From Acidimangrovimonas sediminis (GTDB lineage: Bacteria > Pseudomonadota > Alphaproteobacteria > Rhodobacterales > Rhodobacteraceae): a stretch of DNA of 64,000 nt. The position numbers and the translations under genes were made by a program. Below the pieces are notes generated by a model. It searched no databases. It had not been told where the DNA came from and saw only the letters and a program-made list of their open reading frames with translations. The DNA lies in assembly GCF_002871005.1 (NCBI RefSeq), contig NZ_PHSN01000007.1:62001-126000 (forward strand), written 5' to 3'. Below are positions 52,125 through 63,757 of the stretch, one piece after another; position 1 is the first letter of the stretch, and each line of letters starts with the position of its first letter.

Positions 52125-53903
52125 TCAGTCTTCCTTCGGCACCACGCGCAGACCAAGCTCGCGCAGCTGCTCGTTCGTGGGGTCCGAGGGGGCGTTCATC
52201 ATCAGGTCCTCGGCGCGCTGGTTCATCGGGAACATGATGACCTCGCGGATGTTCACCGTGTCGGCCAGCAGCATGACGATCCGGTCGATGCCCGCCGCGC
52301 AGCCGCCGTGGGGCGGGGCGCCGTAGCGGAACGCCTTGACCATGCCGCCGAAGCGCTTCTCGACCTCTTCCTTCGGGTAGCCCGCGATCTCGAAGGCCTT
52401 GAACATGATCTCGGGCTTGTGGTTCCGGATCGCGCCCGACACCAGCTCATAGCCGTTGCAGGCCAGGTCGTACTGATAGCCCTTCACCTCCAGCGGGTCG
52501 CCCATCAGCGCGTCCATGCCCCCCTGCGGCATCGAGAAGGGGTTATGCTCGAAGTCGATCTTGCCGGTCTCGGCGTCCTTCTCGTAGATCGGGAAGTCGA
52601 CGATCCAGGCAAAGGCGAACCGGTTGGTGTCGGTCAGGCCCAGTTCGTCGCCGATGACGGTGCGCGCGCGGCCCGCGACCGGCTCGAACACCTTGGGCTT
52701 GCCGCCGAGGAAGAACGCCGCATCGCCGACGCCAAGGCCAAGCTGCTGGCGGATCGCCTCGGTCCGCTCGGGGCCGATGTTCTTGGCCAGCGGGCCCGCG
52801 GCTTCCATCTGGCCGTCGGTCTCGCGCCAGAAGATGTAGCCCATGCCGGGCAGGCCTTGGCTCTGGGCAAAGCTGTTCATCCGGTCGCAGAACTTGCGGC
52901 TGCCACCGGTGGGCGCGGGGATCGCGCGGATCTCGTTGCCCTCGGTCTCAAGGAGTTTTGCGAAAATCGCAAAGCCGGAGCCGCGGAAATGCTCGCTCAC
53001 ATCCTGCATCTTGATCGGGTTGCGCAGGTCGGGCTTGTCGGTGCCGTACCACATGGCCGCGTCGCGATAGGCGATCTGCGGCCAGTCCTGATCGACCTTG
53101 CGGCCGCCGCCGAACTCCTCGAACACGCCCTTCAGCACGGGTTCGACTGCGTTGAAGACATCCTGCTGCTCGACAAAGCTCATCTCGACGTCGAGCTGGT
53201 AGAAGTCGGTGGGCGAACGGTCGGCGCGCGGATCCTCGTCGCGGAAGCAGGGCGCGATCTGGAAGTAACGGTCGAAGCCCGCCACCATGATCAGCTGCTT
53301 GAACTGCTGCGGCGCCTGCGGCAGCGCGTAGAACTTGCCCGGGTGCAGGCGCGACGGCACGAGGAAGTCGCGCGCGCCCTCTGGCGAGGATGCAGTGATG
53401 ATCGGGGTCTGGAACTCGGTGAAGCCGGTGTCCCACATCCGGTCGCGCATCGACTTGATGACGCGCGAGCGCAGCATCATGTTCTGGTGCAGCGTTTCGC
53501 GGCGCAGGTCGAGGAAGCGGTATGCAAGGCGGGTTTCCTCGGGGTAGTCCTGATCGCCGAAGACCGGCAGCGGCAGTTCCTCGGCCGCGCCCAGCACGGT
53601 CATCGACCGGATGTAGACCTCGATCTCGCCGGTGGGCAGCTTGGGGTTCACGAGCGAGGCGTCGCGGGCCTTCACGTTGCCCTCGATCATGATCACCCAT
53701 TCCGAGCGGACCTTTTCCACGTCCTTGAACGCGGGCGAGTCGCTGTCGCACAGGATCTGGGTCACGCCGTAATGGTCGCGCAGGTCGATGAACAGGACGC
53801 CGCCGTGATCTCGCACCCGATGCACCCAGCCCGACAGGCGGACGGCCTCGCCGACCTCGGCCTTGGTGAGTGCGGCGCAGGTGTGGCTGCGATAGGCGTG
53901 CAT
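52125..53903 (-). CDS. aspS: Aspartyl-tRNA synthetase (bacterial type)
   Basis: AspRS (592 residues) charges tRNA with aspartate. The N-terminal OB-fold has [20 protein letters not shown]. The class II motifs include motif 1 around [20 protein letters not shown], motif 2 [19 protein letters not shown] and motif 3 [19 protein letters not shown]. The bacterial insertion domain is present. Many alphaproteobacterial AspRS enzymes are non-discriminating and also charge tRNA-Asn; this cannot be decided here. AAGGGGAAG precedes the ATG at 53903. Confidence 0.97.
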   Translation of the reverse strand: MHAYRSHTCAALTKAEVGEAVRLSGWVHRVRDHGGVLFIDLRDHYGVTQILCDSDSPAFKDVEKVRSEWVIMIEGNVKARDASLVNPKLPTGEIEVYIRSMTVLGAAEELPLPVFGDQDYPEETRLAYRFLDLRRETLHQNMMLRSRVIKSMRDRMWDTGFTEFQTPIITASSPEGARDFLVPSRLHPGKFYALPQAPQQFKQLIMVAGFDRYFQIAPCFRDEDPRADRSPTDFYQLDVEMSFVEQQDVFNAVEPVLKGVFEEFGGGRKVDQDWPQIAYRDAAMWYGTDKPDLRNPIKMQDVSEHFRGSGFAIFAKLLETEGNEIRAIPAPTGGSRKFCDRMNSFAQSQGLPGMGYIFWRETDGQMEAAGPLAKNIGPERTEAIRQQLGLGVGDAAFFLGGKPKVFEPVAGRARTVIGDELGLTDTNRFAFAWIVDFPIYEKDAETGKIDFEHNPFSMPQGGMDALMGDPLEVKGYQYDLACNGYELVSGAIRNHKPEIMFKAFEIAGYPKEEVEKRFGGMVKAFRYGAPPHGGCAAGIDRIVMLLADTVNIREVIMFPMNQRAEDLMMNAPSDPTNEQLRELGLRVVPKED

Positions 53904-54138
53904 GATCTTCCCCTTCCCGAGGCTCTCAAGTGGTTTCGCGCCGATACACAGCCTGCCGGCCGGGAAGTCAAGCGCAGCCGCTCGATGCCTGCCATGTAAG
54001 CAGGGGCCCGTTTGCAAGGTCGGCGGCTCATCACGAATCTGTGTCGGCACCGTTTTGCCTCTCGTGAATTCCGCCCTAGCTTTGGTTTACAAAGATTAAT
54101 TGACGGGACAGCCGCCGGGGAACTTCTAGGAGATTGGG

Positions 54139-55389
54139 ATGTGGACAGGATTGCTTGACAGGATGTTGTCGGGTTTGGTGCGGAAAGGCTCGCTGGTGCT
54201 GCACATGCCCGACGGGAAGACACTGCGTCATGGAGACGGCGGACTGCCGAGCGTGACCGTGAAGGTCACGGATCCCGACATGGCGCGCAAGATGGTGATG
54301 AATCCGGACATGGCCCTGGGCGAGGGCTATACCGACGGCACCATCCAGATCGAGAACGACGACCTTTATGGTCTTCTGACGCTGGCGCTGCAGAACATCC
54401 AGGACGCGCCGAAGAACTGGCGCAACTGGACGATGCGGCTGCAGTCGATGAAGCGGATGCTCGACCAGTTCAATCCGACCGGGCGGTCGAAGCGCAACGT
54501 GGCGCATCACTACGACCTGTCGGGCAAGCTGTACGATCTCTTCCTCGATTCGGACCGGCAGTATTCCTGCGCCTATTTCCGCGAGCCGACCTATTCGCTT
54601 GAAGAGGCGCAGGAGGCGAAGAAGCACCACATCGCCAAGAAGCTGCTGATCGAGCCGGGCATGACGGTCCTCGACATCGGCTGTGGCTGGGGCGGCCTGG
54701 GCCTGACGCTGGCGCGCGACTACGGCGCCAAGGTGCTGGGCGTGACGCTCAGCGAGGAGCAGCACAAGATCGCGGTGCAGCGTGCCAAGGAAGCGGGGCT
54801 CGAGGACCGGCTGGAATTTCGCCTCTGCGACTACCGCAACGTGCAGGGCAAGTTCGACCGCATCGTGTCGGTGGGCATGTTCGAACACGTGGGCGTGCCG
54901 CAGTACCGCACCTATTTCCGCACGATCTACGATCGGCTCGCCCCGGATGGCGTGGCGCTGGTGCACACGATCGGCCGGCCTTCCCCGCCCGGCACCACCA
55001 GCCCGTGGATTCTGAAGTACATCTTCCCCGGCGGCTATTGCCCGGCGCTGTCCGAGACCATGGCGACGGTGGAGAAGGAGCAGCTCTACACCACCGACGT
55101 GGAGGTCTGGCGCCTGCATTACGCCGAGACGCTGCGCCACTGGCACGACCGGTTCATGGCCCGGGTCGACGAGGCGAAGGAGCTGTATGACGAGCGCTTC
55201 TGCCGGATGTGGCGATTCTACCTCGTCGCCTGCGAACTGACGTTCCGCTACAACGACCAGTGCGTGTTCCAGATACAGCTTGCCCACAAGCAGGAGGCCG
55301 TGCCGCTGACGCGCGACTACCTCTACAAGGACGACGGCCCGGCGAACGACATGGTCGAGGTGCCGCAGCGGGCCGAGGCGGCCGAATAG
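54139..55389 (+). CDS. cfa: Cyclopropane-fatty-acyl-phospholipid synthase family methyltransferase
   Basis: This 416-residue SAM-dependent enzyme belongs to the Cfa/mycolic-acid cyclopropane synthase family. The SAM site is MTVLDIGCGWGGLGLTLA (Asp179 and glycines 181-186). NVAHHYDLSGKLYDLFLD, YSCAYFREP, VGMFEHVGVPQYRTYF and YIFPGGYCPALSE are family signatures. It methylates the double bonds of membrane lipid acyl chains, forming cyclopropane or related methyl branches, at the inner membrane. TAGGAG precedes the ATG. A long GC hairpin follows 37 bp after the stop. Confidence 0.92.
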   Translation: MWTGLLDRMLSGLVRKGSLVLHMPDGKTLRHGDGGLPSVTVKVTDPDMARKMVMNPDMALGEGYTDGTIQIENDDLYGLLTLALQNIQDAPKNWRNWTMRLQSMKRMLDQFNPTGRSKRNVAHHYDLSGKLYDLFLDSDRQYSCAYFREPTYSLEEAQEAKKHHIAKKLLIEPGMTVLDIGCGWGGLGLTLARDYGAKVLGVTLSEEQHKIAVQRAKEAGLEDRLEFRLCDYRNVQGKFDRIVSVGMFEHVGVPQYRTYFRTIYDRLAPDGVALVHTIGRPSPPGTTSPWILKYIFPGGYCPALSETMATVEKEQLYTTDVEVWRLHYAETLRHWHDRFMARVDEAKELYDERFCRMWRFYLVACELTFRYNDQCVFQIQLAHKQEAVPLTRDYLYKDDGPANDMVEVPQRAEAAE

Positions 55390-55426
55390 GCCCCGGCGCG
55401 GCGCGCGGCATCTGACAGCGAACGCC

Positions 55427-55469
55427 CGCTGCGTCCGCCCTTGCCGGATCGGGCAGGGCGGGCGCAGCG
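55427..55469 (+). terminator. Long GC hairpin after the cfa gene
   Basis: CGCTGCG (55427-55433) pairs with CGCAGCG (55463-55469), and the inner CCGCCCTTGCC pairs with GGGCAGGGCGG. The tail is ATTGTT, a poor T-run. Confidence 0.6.
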
Positions 55470-55504
55470 ATTGTTCCCGGTCTGCAAGATGGCCCGCCGC
55501 GCAT

Positions 55505-55525
55505 GCGTATTTGCGGAACAATGAA
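55505..55525 (+). repeat. GTATTTG/GGAACAATG intergenic element, copy 1
   Basis: The 21-bp core (GCGTATTTGC then GGAACAATGAA) differs by one base from the element at 59732-59752, which lies in the opposite orientation. The two flank carB and tdk. This copy follows the cfa terminator region and ends 127 bp before carB. It is likely a dispersed intergenic element. Confidence 0.65.
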
Positions 55526-55592
55526 GGAGGGGCGGTGCCCCACGCGGGGTGCGCGCCCGGCGGCTTGGGGTGGCCCTGCGTCGCTTCGGGGC

Positions 55593-55620
55593 TTGCACCC
55601 CGCGTCTTGCTGGCTATAAC
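55593..55620 (+). promoter_or_regulatory. Candidate carB promoter
   Basis: TTGCAC (55593-55598), a 16-bp spacer and TATAAC (55615-55620) lie 33 bp before the carB start. The -10 is a good match and the -35 moderate. Confidence 0.45.
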
Positions 55621-55652
55621 CCCGACAATTTGCGCGATCGAGGGGCCGGACG

Positions 55653-58994
<3,342 letters not shown>

Positions 58995-58999
58995 AAAAG

Positions 59000-59022
59000 C
59001 GGCGTCCCGTTCCGGGGCGCCG
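59000..59022 (+). terminator. Hairpin after carB
   Basis: CGGCGTCCC-GTTCC-GGGGCGCCG forms a 9-bp stem (one G-T pair) just after AAAAA and the carB stop. There is no T-run downstream. Confidence 0.45.
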
Positions 59023-59074
59023 GCGCCTGCCCGAATTCTCGTGGCGGAACTGAACCATAGGGCCGCCGATCGCG

Positions 59075-59083
59075 TTATCCACA
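59075..59083 (+). promoter_or_regulatory. Perfect DnaA box upstream of tdk
   Basis: TTATCCACA occurs 59 bp before the thymidine kinase start. A DnaA site in front of a dTTP-supply gene could link it to replication, as DnaA does for nucleotide-reductase genes in other bacteria. It is a single box only. Confidence 0.5.
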
Positions 59084-59141
59084 GAGCGGGACGGCGGCGT
59101 CCCGACCTTTCCCTCCGACGCGAAAGGCGCAGACCTGCCCC

Positions 59142-59720
59142 ATGGCAAAGCTTTACTTCCACTACTCCACGATGAACGCGGGCAAGTCGACGCTGCTCCT
59201 CCAGGCGTCTTACAACTACCGCGAGCGGGGGATGCAGACCTACCTGGTCACTGCGCGGCTGGACAATCGGGCCGGCACCCGGACCATCGCCTCGCGCATC
59301 GGCATCAGCGAAGAGGCCGACGTGTTCGAACCGGGCGAGGACGTCTTCGTGAAGATCGAGAGCCGCCTCGCCGCAAGCGCGGTCGACTGCATCTTCTTCG
59401 ACGAGTCGCAGTTCCTGTCGCCCGAGCAGGTCTGGCAATTGGCCCGCGCGGTCGACGACCTCGGCGTGCCGATCATGTGCTATGGCCTGCGCGTCGATTT
59501 CCAGGGCGAGCTGTTCCCCGGCTCCGCCACGCTCCTGGCCCTGGCCGACGAGATGCGCGAGGTCCGCACGATCTGCCATTGCGGCAAAAAGGCCACCATG
59601 GTCGCCCGCCTCGATGCCAAGGGTCAGGTGGTGCGCGAGGGCGCGCAGGTGCAGGTGGGTGGCAACGAAAGCTACGTCGCGCTCTGCCGACGCCACGGGC
59701 GCGAGGTGATGGAAGACTGA
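59142..59720 (+). CDS. tdk: Thymidine kinase (type II)
   Basis: This 192-residue type II thymidine kinase phosphorylates thymidine to dTMP in the salvage pathway. The P-loop is STMNAGKST (9-17). The DESQ motif is at 87-90, with Glu88 the likely base. The lasso-domain zinc ligands are C145, C147, C182 and H185 (ICHCGKK, ALCRRH), that is, Cys/His rather than four Cys. The substrate lasso has GGNESYVALCRRH. It is monocistronic with a DnaA box upstream and an intergenic element right after. Confidence 0.96.
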   Translation: MAKLYFHYSTMNAGKSTLLLQASYNYRERGMQTYLVTARLDNRAGTRTIASRIGISEEADVFEPGEDVFVKIESRLAASAVDCIFFDESQFLSPEQVWQLARAVDDLGVPIMCYGLRVDFQGELFPGSATLLALADEMREVRTICHCGKKATMVARLDAKGQVVREGAQVQVGGNESYVALCRRHGREVMED

Positions 59721-59731
59721 CGCCTTTCCCT

Positions 59732-59764
59732 TTCATTGTTCCCCAAATACGCGGGCCGGCCCGC
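59732..59764 (-). repeat. GTATTTG/GGAACAATG intergenic element, copy 2 with adjacent palindrome
   Basis: Read on the minus strand, the perfect 14-bp palindrome GCGGGCCGGCCCGC (59751-59764) runs straight into the GCGTATTTGG / GGAACAATGAA core (59732-59752). It begins 12 bp after the tdk stop. The hairpin-plus-conserved-tail layout parallels the GGGATATTT elements. Confidence 0.65.
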
Positions 59765-59769
59765 TCCAC

Positions 59770-59809
59770 TTGCGCCACCCCCTGAATTGGTTATATTTCC
59801 TGACCAGTT
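59770..59809 (+). promoter_or_regulatory. Candidate glcDEF promoter with GntR-like dyad
   Basis: TTGCGC (59770-59775), 16 bp, then TATATT (59792-59797). The dyad AATTGGT (59785-59791) / ACCAGTT (59803-59809) brackets the -10. TGGT/ACCA arms are typical of FadR-type GntR regulators such as GlcC, though their usual spacing is shorter. glcD starts 30 bp beyond the -10. Confidence 0.45.
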
Positions 59810-59827
59810 CGCCGTGGGAGGACAGCG

Positions 59828-61261
59828 ATGGAAATGCCGACCCCGAATTCCGCGGTCCTGGCGCGCAAGGATCGGATTGTCGCGCGGCTGGCAGAGGTGT
59901 TGCCTCAGGACGCGCTGGTCTCGGATATCGAGGAGACGCGCGCCTATGAATGCGACGCGCTCACCGCCTACCGCTGCCCGCCGCTCTGCGCCGTCCTGCC
60001 CCGCTCCACCGGGGAGGTCTCGGCGATCCTGAAGATCTGCCACGAGGAGGGCGTGCCGGTGGTGCCGCGCGGCTCGGGCACGTCGCTCGCCGGCGGGGCG
60101 CTGCCGACGGCGGATTGCGTGATCCTGGGCGTCGCGCGGCTGAACGCGGTTCTCGAGACGGATTATCCCAACCGCTTCATCCGGGTGCAGACCGGGCGCA
60201 CCAACCTGTCGGTGACCGGCGCGGTCGAGGCTGACGATTTCTTCTATGCTCCCGACCCGTCGTCGCAGCTGGCCTGTGCCATCGCGGGCAATATCGCGAT
60301 GAACTCGGGTGGGGCGCATTGCCTGAAATACGGGGTGACGACGAACAACCTGCTCGGCGTCACCATGGTGCTGATGGATGGCACGGTGGTGGAGGTGGGC
60401 GGCGCGCATCTCGACGCGCCGGGGCTGGACCTGCTGGGGGTGATCTGCGGGTCCGAGGGACAGCTGGGCGTGGTGACGGAGGCCACGCTGCGCATCCTGC
60501 GCAAGCCCGAGGGGGCGCGGCCGGTGCTGATGGGGTTCGACCGCAGCGAGGTGGCCGGGGCCTGTGTCTCAGACATCATCAAGGCGGGCGTCCTGCCCGT
60601 GGCGATCGAGTTCATGGACCGCCCCTGCATCCGCGCGACCGAGGATTTCGCGGGCGCCGGCTATCCCGATTGCGAGGCGCTGCTGATCGTCGAGGTCGAG
60701 GGCAGCCCGGCGGAGATCGACGCGCAGCTGGGCCTGATCAAGCAGATCGCGCTGCGCCACGACCCGGTCGAGCTGCGCGAGAGCCAGTCCGAGGAGCAGT
60801 CGCGCAAGATCTGGCTGGGCCGCAAGTCGGCCTTCGGCGCGATGGGGCAGATCAACGATTACATGTGCCTCGACGGGACGATCCCGGTGTCCGCGCTGCC
60901 CGAGGTGCTGCGCCGGATCGGCGAGATGAGCCGCGACTACGGTCTGGACGTGGCAAACGTCTTCCACGCGGGTGACGGCAACATGCACCCGCTGATTCTG
61001 TTCGATGCGAACACGCCGGGCGAGTTGGAGAAATGCGAGGCCTTCGGGGCGGATATCCTCAGGCTCTGCGTCGAGGTGGGCGGCTGCCTGACCGGGGAGC
61101 ATGGCGTGGGGATCGAGAAGCGCGACCTGATGGAGGTGCAGTTCGCGCCCGAGGATCTGGAGGCGCAGATGCGCGTGAAGGACGTGTTCGATCCGCAGTG
61201 GCTGCTGAACCCCGCGAAGGTGTTCCCGCTGCGCGTGAGCGCCGGGCGACGGGCCGCGTGA
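59828..61261 (+). CDS. glcD: Glycolate oxidase subunit GlcD (FAD-linked)
   Basis: GlcD (477 residues) is the catalytic FAD subunit of glycolate/D-lactate-type dehydrogenase. The PCMH FAD-binding domain has PVVPRGSGTSLAGGALPTAD and AGNIAMNSGGAHCLKYGVTT. The C-terminal FAD-oxidase domain has NVFHAGDGNMHPLILFD and LTGEHGVGIEKRDLM. It oxidises glycolate to glyoxylate at the inner membrane together with GlcE and GlcF. GGGAGGAC precedes the ATG. It is the first gene of glcDEF; a hairpin element separates it from glcE. Confidence 0.94.
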   Translation: MEMPTPNSAVLARKDRIVARLAEVLPQDALVSDIEETRAYECDALTAYRCPPLCAVLPRSTGEVSAILKICHEEGVPVVPRGSGTSLAGGALPTADCVILGVARLNAVLETDYPNRFIRVQTGRTNLSVTGAVEADDFFYAPDPSSQLACAIAGNIAMNSGGAHCLKYGVTTNNLLGVTMVLMDGTVVEVGGAHLDAPGLDLLGVICGSEGQLGVVTEATLRILRKPEGARPVLMGFDRSEVAGACVSDIIKAGVLPVAIEFMDRPCIRATEDFAGAGYPDCEALLIVEVEGSPAEIDAQLGLIKQIALRHDPVELRESQSEEQSRKIWLGRKSAFGAMGQINDYMCLDGTIPVSALPEVLRRIGEMSRDYGLDVANVFHAGDGNMHPLILFDANTPGELEKCEAFGADILRLCVEVGGCLTGEHGVGIEKRDLMEVQFAPEDLEAQMRVKDVFDPQWLLNPAKVFPLRVSAGRRAA

Positions 61262-61272
61262 CGCGGGAGGAG

Positions 61273-61325
61273 CGGGGGGCGCTGCCCCCCTGCACCCCCC
61301 CGGGATATTTTTGCTCAGAAGAAGA
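61273..61325 (+). repeat. GGGATATTT-type intergenic hairpin element, copy C, inside the glc operon
   Basis: A 7-bp stem GGGGGGC-GCT-GCCCCCC is followed by TGCACCCCCCCGGGATATTTTTGCTCAGAAGAAG. Unlike copies A and B it lies between two genes of one operon (glcD and glcE), 10 bp before the glcE ATG. Its GAAGAAG tail is the only purine-rich stretch that could serve as a ribosome site for glcE. Confidence 0.75.
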
Positions 61326-61335
61326 TGGATTTGGG

Positions 61336-62445
61336 ATGAGGCCGACAAGCGAGGCAGAACTGGCCGAGATGGTGCGCGGGGCGGCTGGGCCGCTTCGGGT
61401 GCGGGGTGGCGGGACGCGGACGATCGGCCGGCCGGTGACGGGCGAGGTGCTGGAGACCGCGGGGCTGTCGGGGATCTCGCTTTACGAGCCGGGGGCGCTG
61501 ACGCTGGTGGCCGGGGCGGGAACGCCGCTGGCCGAGATCGAGGCGACGCTGGCGGGCGAGGGGCAGAGGCTGCCCTTCGAGGTGCCGGACCTGCGCGGGC
61601 TTCTGGGGCGTTCGGGCGAGAGCACCGTCGGCGGCGTGGTGGCGGCGAATGCCTCGGGGCCGCGGCGGATCCAGGCAGGGGCCTGCCGCGACAGCCTGAT
61701 CGGGGTGCGGTTCGTCGACGGCGCTGGCATCGTGGTGAAGAACGGCGGGCGGGTGATGAAGAACGTCACCGGCTATGACCTCGTGAAGCTCATGGCGGGC
61801 AGTCACGGCACGCTGGGCGTGCTGAGCGAGGTGAGTTTCAAGGTGCTGCCGGTCCCGGAGGCGGCGGCCTCGCTGGTGGTGGCCGTCGCCGGCCCGCGCG
61901 AGGCGGTGGCGGCGATGGCCGCGGCCATGGGCACGCCCTACGAGGTGAGCGGGGCGGCCTGGGTGCCGGGCGAGGGCGTGATCCTGCGGCTGGAGGGGTT
62001 CGCGGCCTCGGTGGCGGCCCGTGCGGGCAAGCTTGCCGCGCTGATGGGACGGCACGCCGAGGTCGGGATCGAGGAGGCGCCGGGGGCGGTGGCCGCGCGC
62101 TGGTCGGCGATCCGCGACGTGACGGCGCTGGCGGGGCGCGCGGGCGATGTCTGGCGGATCTCGGTCAAGCCGTCGGACGCGCCGGACGTGGTGGACGGGC
62201 TTGGTGCCGAGGCGGTGGCGATGGATTGGGCCGGCGGGCTGATCTGGGCGCTCGTGGCGCCGGGGACGGACCTGCGCCCGCGGCTGAAGGTGCCGGGGCA
62301 CGCAACGCTGGTGCGGGCCGAGGCGGACACGCGGGTCGCGGTGGTGCCGTTCCATCCCGAGGCGCCGGCGCTGGCGACCATCTCGCAGGGGATCCGGACA
62401 AGGTTCGATCCGCGCGGCATACTCAATCCGGGGATCATGGGCTGA
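61336..62445 (+). CDS. glcE: Glycolate oxidase subunit GlcE
   Basis: GlcE (369 residues) is the second FAD-binding (PCMH-type) subunit of glycolate oxidase. PLRVRGGGTRTIGRPVTGEV, TLVAGAGTPLAEIEATLAGE, GESTVGGVVAANASGPRRI and MKNVTGYDLVKLMAGSHGTL are typical. The ATG at 61336 matches the family start (RPTSEAELAEMV) but has only a weak AGAAG-type ribosome site supplied by the intergenic repeat. Its stop shares one base with the glcF start (TGATG). Confidence 0.93.
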   Translation: MRPTSEAELAEMVRGAAGPLRVRGGGTRTIGRPVTGEVLETAGLSGISLYEPGALTLVAGAGTPLAEIEATLAGEGQRLPFEVPDLRGLLGRSGESTVGGVVAANASGPRRIQAGACRDSLIGVRFVDGAGIVVKNGGRVMKNVTGYDLVKLMAGSHGTLGVLSEVSFKVLPVPEAAASLVVAVAGPREAVAAMAAAMGTPYEVSGAAWVPGEGVILRLEGFAASVAARAGKLAALMGRHAEVGIEEAPGAVAARWSAIRDVTALAGRAGDVWRISVKPSDAPDVVDGLGAEAVAMDWAGGLIWALVAPGTDLRPRLKVPGHATLVRAEADTRVAVVPFHPEAPALATISQGIRTRFDPRGILNPGIMG

Positions 62446-63728
62446 TGCAGACGAATTTCACAGAGGCGCAGCTGGCCGAGCCGGGCATCAAACGGGCGAA
62501 CGAGATCCTGCGGGCCTGCGTGCATTGCGGGTTCTGCACCGCGACCTGCCCGACCTATCAGGTGCTGGGCGACGAGCTGGACAGCCCGCGCGGGCGGATC
62601 TACCTGATCAAGGACATGCTGGAGAGCGGGCGGCCGGCGGATGCCAAGACCGTCAAGCATATCGACCGTTGCCTGAGCTGCCTTGCCTGCATGACCACCT
62701 GTCCGTCGGGGGTGCATTACATGCACCTCGTCGATCATGCCCGGGCGCATATCGAGAAAACCTACACCCGCCCCCCGCGCGAGCGGCTGCTGCGGTGGAT
62801 GCTGGCGAAGGTGATCCCGCACCCGGGGCGGTTCCGGCTGGCGTTGATGGCGGCGCGGCTGGGGCGGCCCTTTGCGCGGTTGATGCCCGATGCGCGGCTC
62901 AGGGCCATGCTGGCGATGGCGCCGGACAGGCTGCCCAGGCCCTCGGCGGGCGACCGGCCGCAGGTGTTCGCGGCGGAGGGGCCGCGGAAGATGCGGGTGG
63001 CGCTGATGACCGGCTGCGCGCAGAAGACGCTCAACACCGACATCAACGACGCGACGATCCGGCTTCTGCGCCGCCTCGGCTGCGAGGTGGTGGTGGCCCT
63101 GGGCGCGGGCTGCTGCGGGGCGCTGACCCATCACATGGGGATGCAGGACGACAGCCACGCCAGCGCCGCGCGCAACATCCGCGCCTGGATGGCCGAGAAG
63201 CGGGGCGAAGGGCTGGACGCGATCGTGGTGAACACGAGCGGCTGCGGCACCACGGTGAAGGATTACGGCCACATGTTCGCGGCGGATTCGCTGGCCGGGG
63301 ACGCGGCCGAGGTGGCGGACCTTGCCGTCGACGTGTCGGAGCTGCTGGAGCGGATCGGCCTTCCCGAGGGCATCGACCGGGGTCTCAGGGTCGCCTATCA
63401 CGCGGCCTGTTCCCTGCAGCACGGGCAGCAGGTGAAGACCGCACCGAAATCCCTTCTGAAGCAGGTGGGTTTCGAGGTGGTCGAGCCTGCCGATAGCCAC
63501 CTGTGCTGCGGCTCTGCGGGGACCTACAACCTGTTGCAGCCCGAGATCTCGGCCGAGCTGAAGGCGCGGAAGGTGAAGACGCTCGAGGCGAAGGCGCCGC
63601 AGGTGATCGCGGCGGGCAATATCGGCTGCATGATGCAGATCGGCTCCGGTACCGGGGTGCCTGTGGTGCATACGGTGGAGCTGCTCGACTGGGCGACGGG
63701 TGGGCCGAAGCCGCGCGCGCTGGCGTGA
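62445..63728 (+). CDS. glcF: Glycolate oxidase iron-sulfur subunit GlcF
   Basis: GlcF (427 residues) carries electrons from GlcDE to the quinone pool. Two 4Fe-4S motifs are at C25/C28/C31/C35 and C76/C79/C82/C86 (CVHCGFCTATCP, CLSCLACMTTCP). Two CCG domains follow, with GAGCCGALTHHMG and HLCCGSAGTYNLLQPE. It has no signal peptide and is peripheral to the inner membrane. It is translationally coupled to glcE. The stop lies inside a short 14-bp tandem repeat. Confidence 0.95.
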   Translation: MQTNFTEAQLAEPGIKRANEILRACVHCGFCTATCPTYQVLGDELDSPRGRIYLIKDMLESGRPADAKTVKHIDRCLSCLACMTTCPSGVHYMHLVDHARAHIEKTYTRPPRERLLRWMLAKVIPHPGRFRLALMAARLGRPFARLMPDARLRAMLAMAPDRLPRPSAGDRPQVFAAEGPRKMRVALMTGCAQKTLNTDINDATIRLLRRLGCEVVVALGAGCCGALTHHMGMQDDSHASAARNIRAWMAEKRGEGLDAIVVNTSGCGTTVKDYGHMFAADSLAGDAAEVADLAVDVSELLERIGLPEGIDRGLRVAYHAACSLQHGQQVKTAPKSLLKQVGFEVVEPADSHLCCGSAGTYNLLQPEISAELKARKVKTLEAKAPQVIAAGNIGCMMQIGSGTGVPVVHTVELLDWATGGPKPRALA

Positions 63729-63757
63729 CGGGCCTGGCGTGACGGGCCTGGCGTGAC
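63720..63757 (+). repeat. 14-bp tandem repeat, about 2.7 copies, at the glcF stop
   Basis: CTGGCGTGACGGGC repeats with period 14 across the glcF terminus. The TGA of the first copy is the stop codon, and the later copies repeat the same TGA in the intergenic DNA. It looks like recent slippage duplication of the gene end. Confidence 0.7.
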
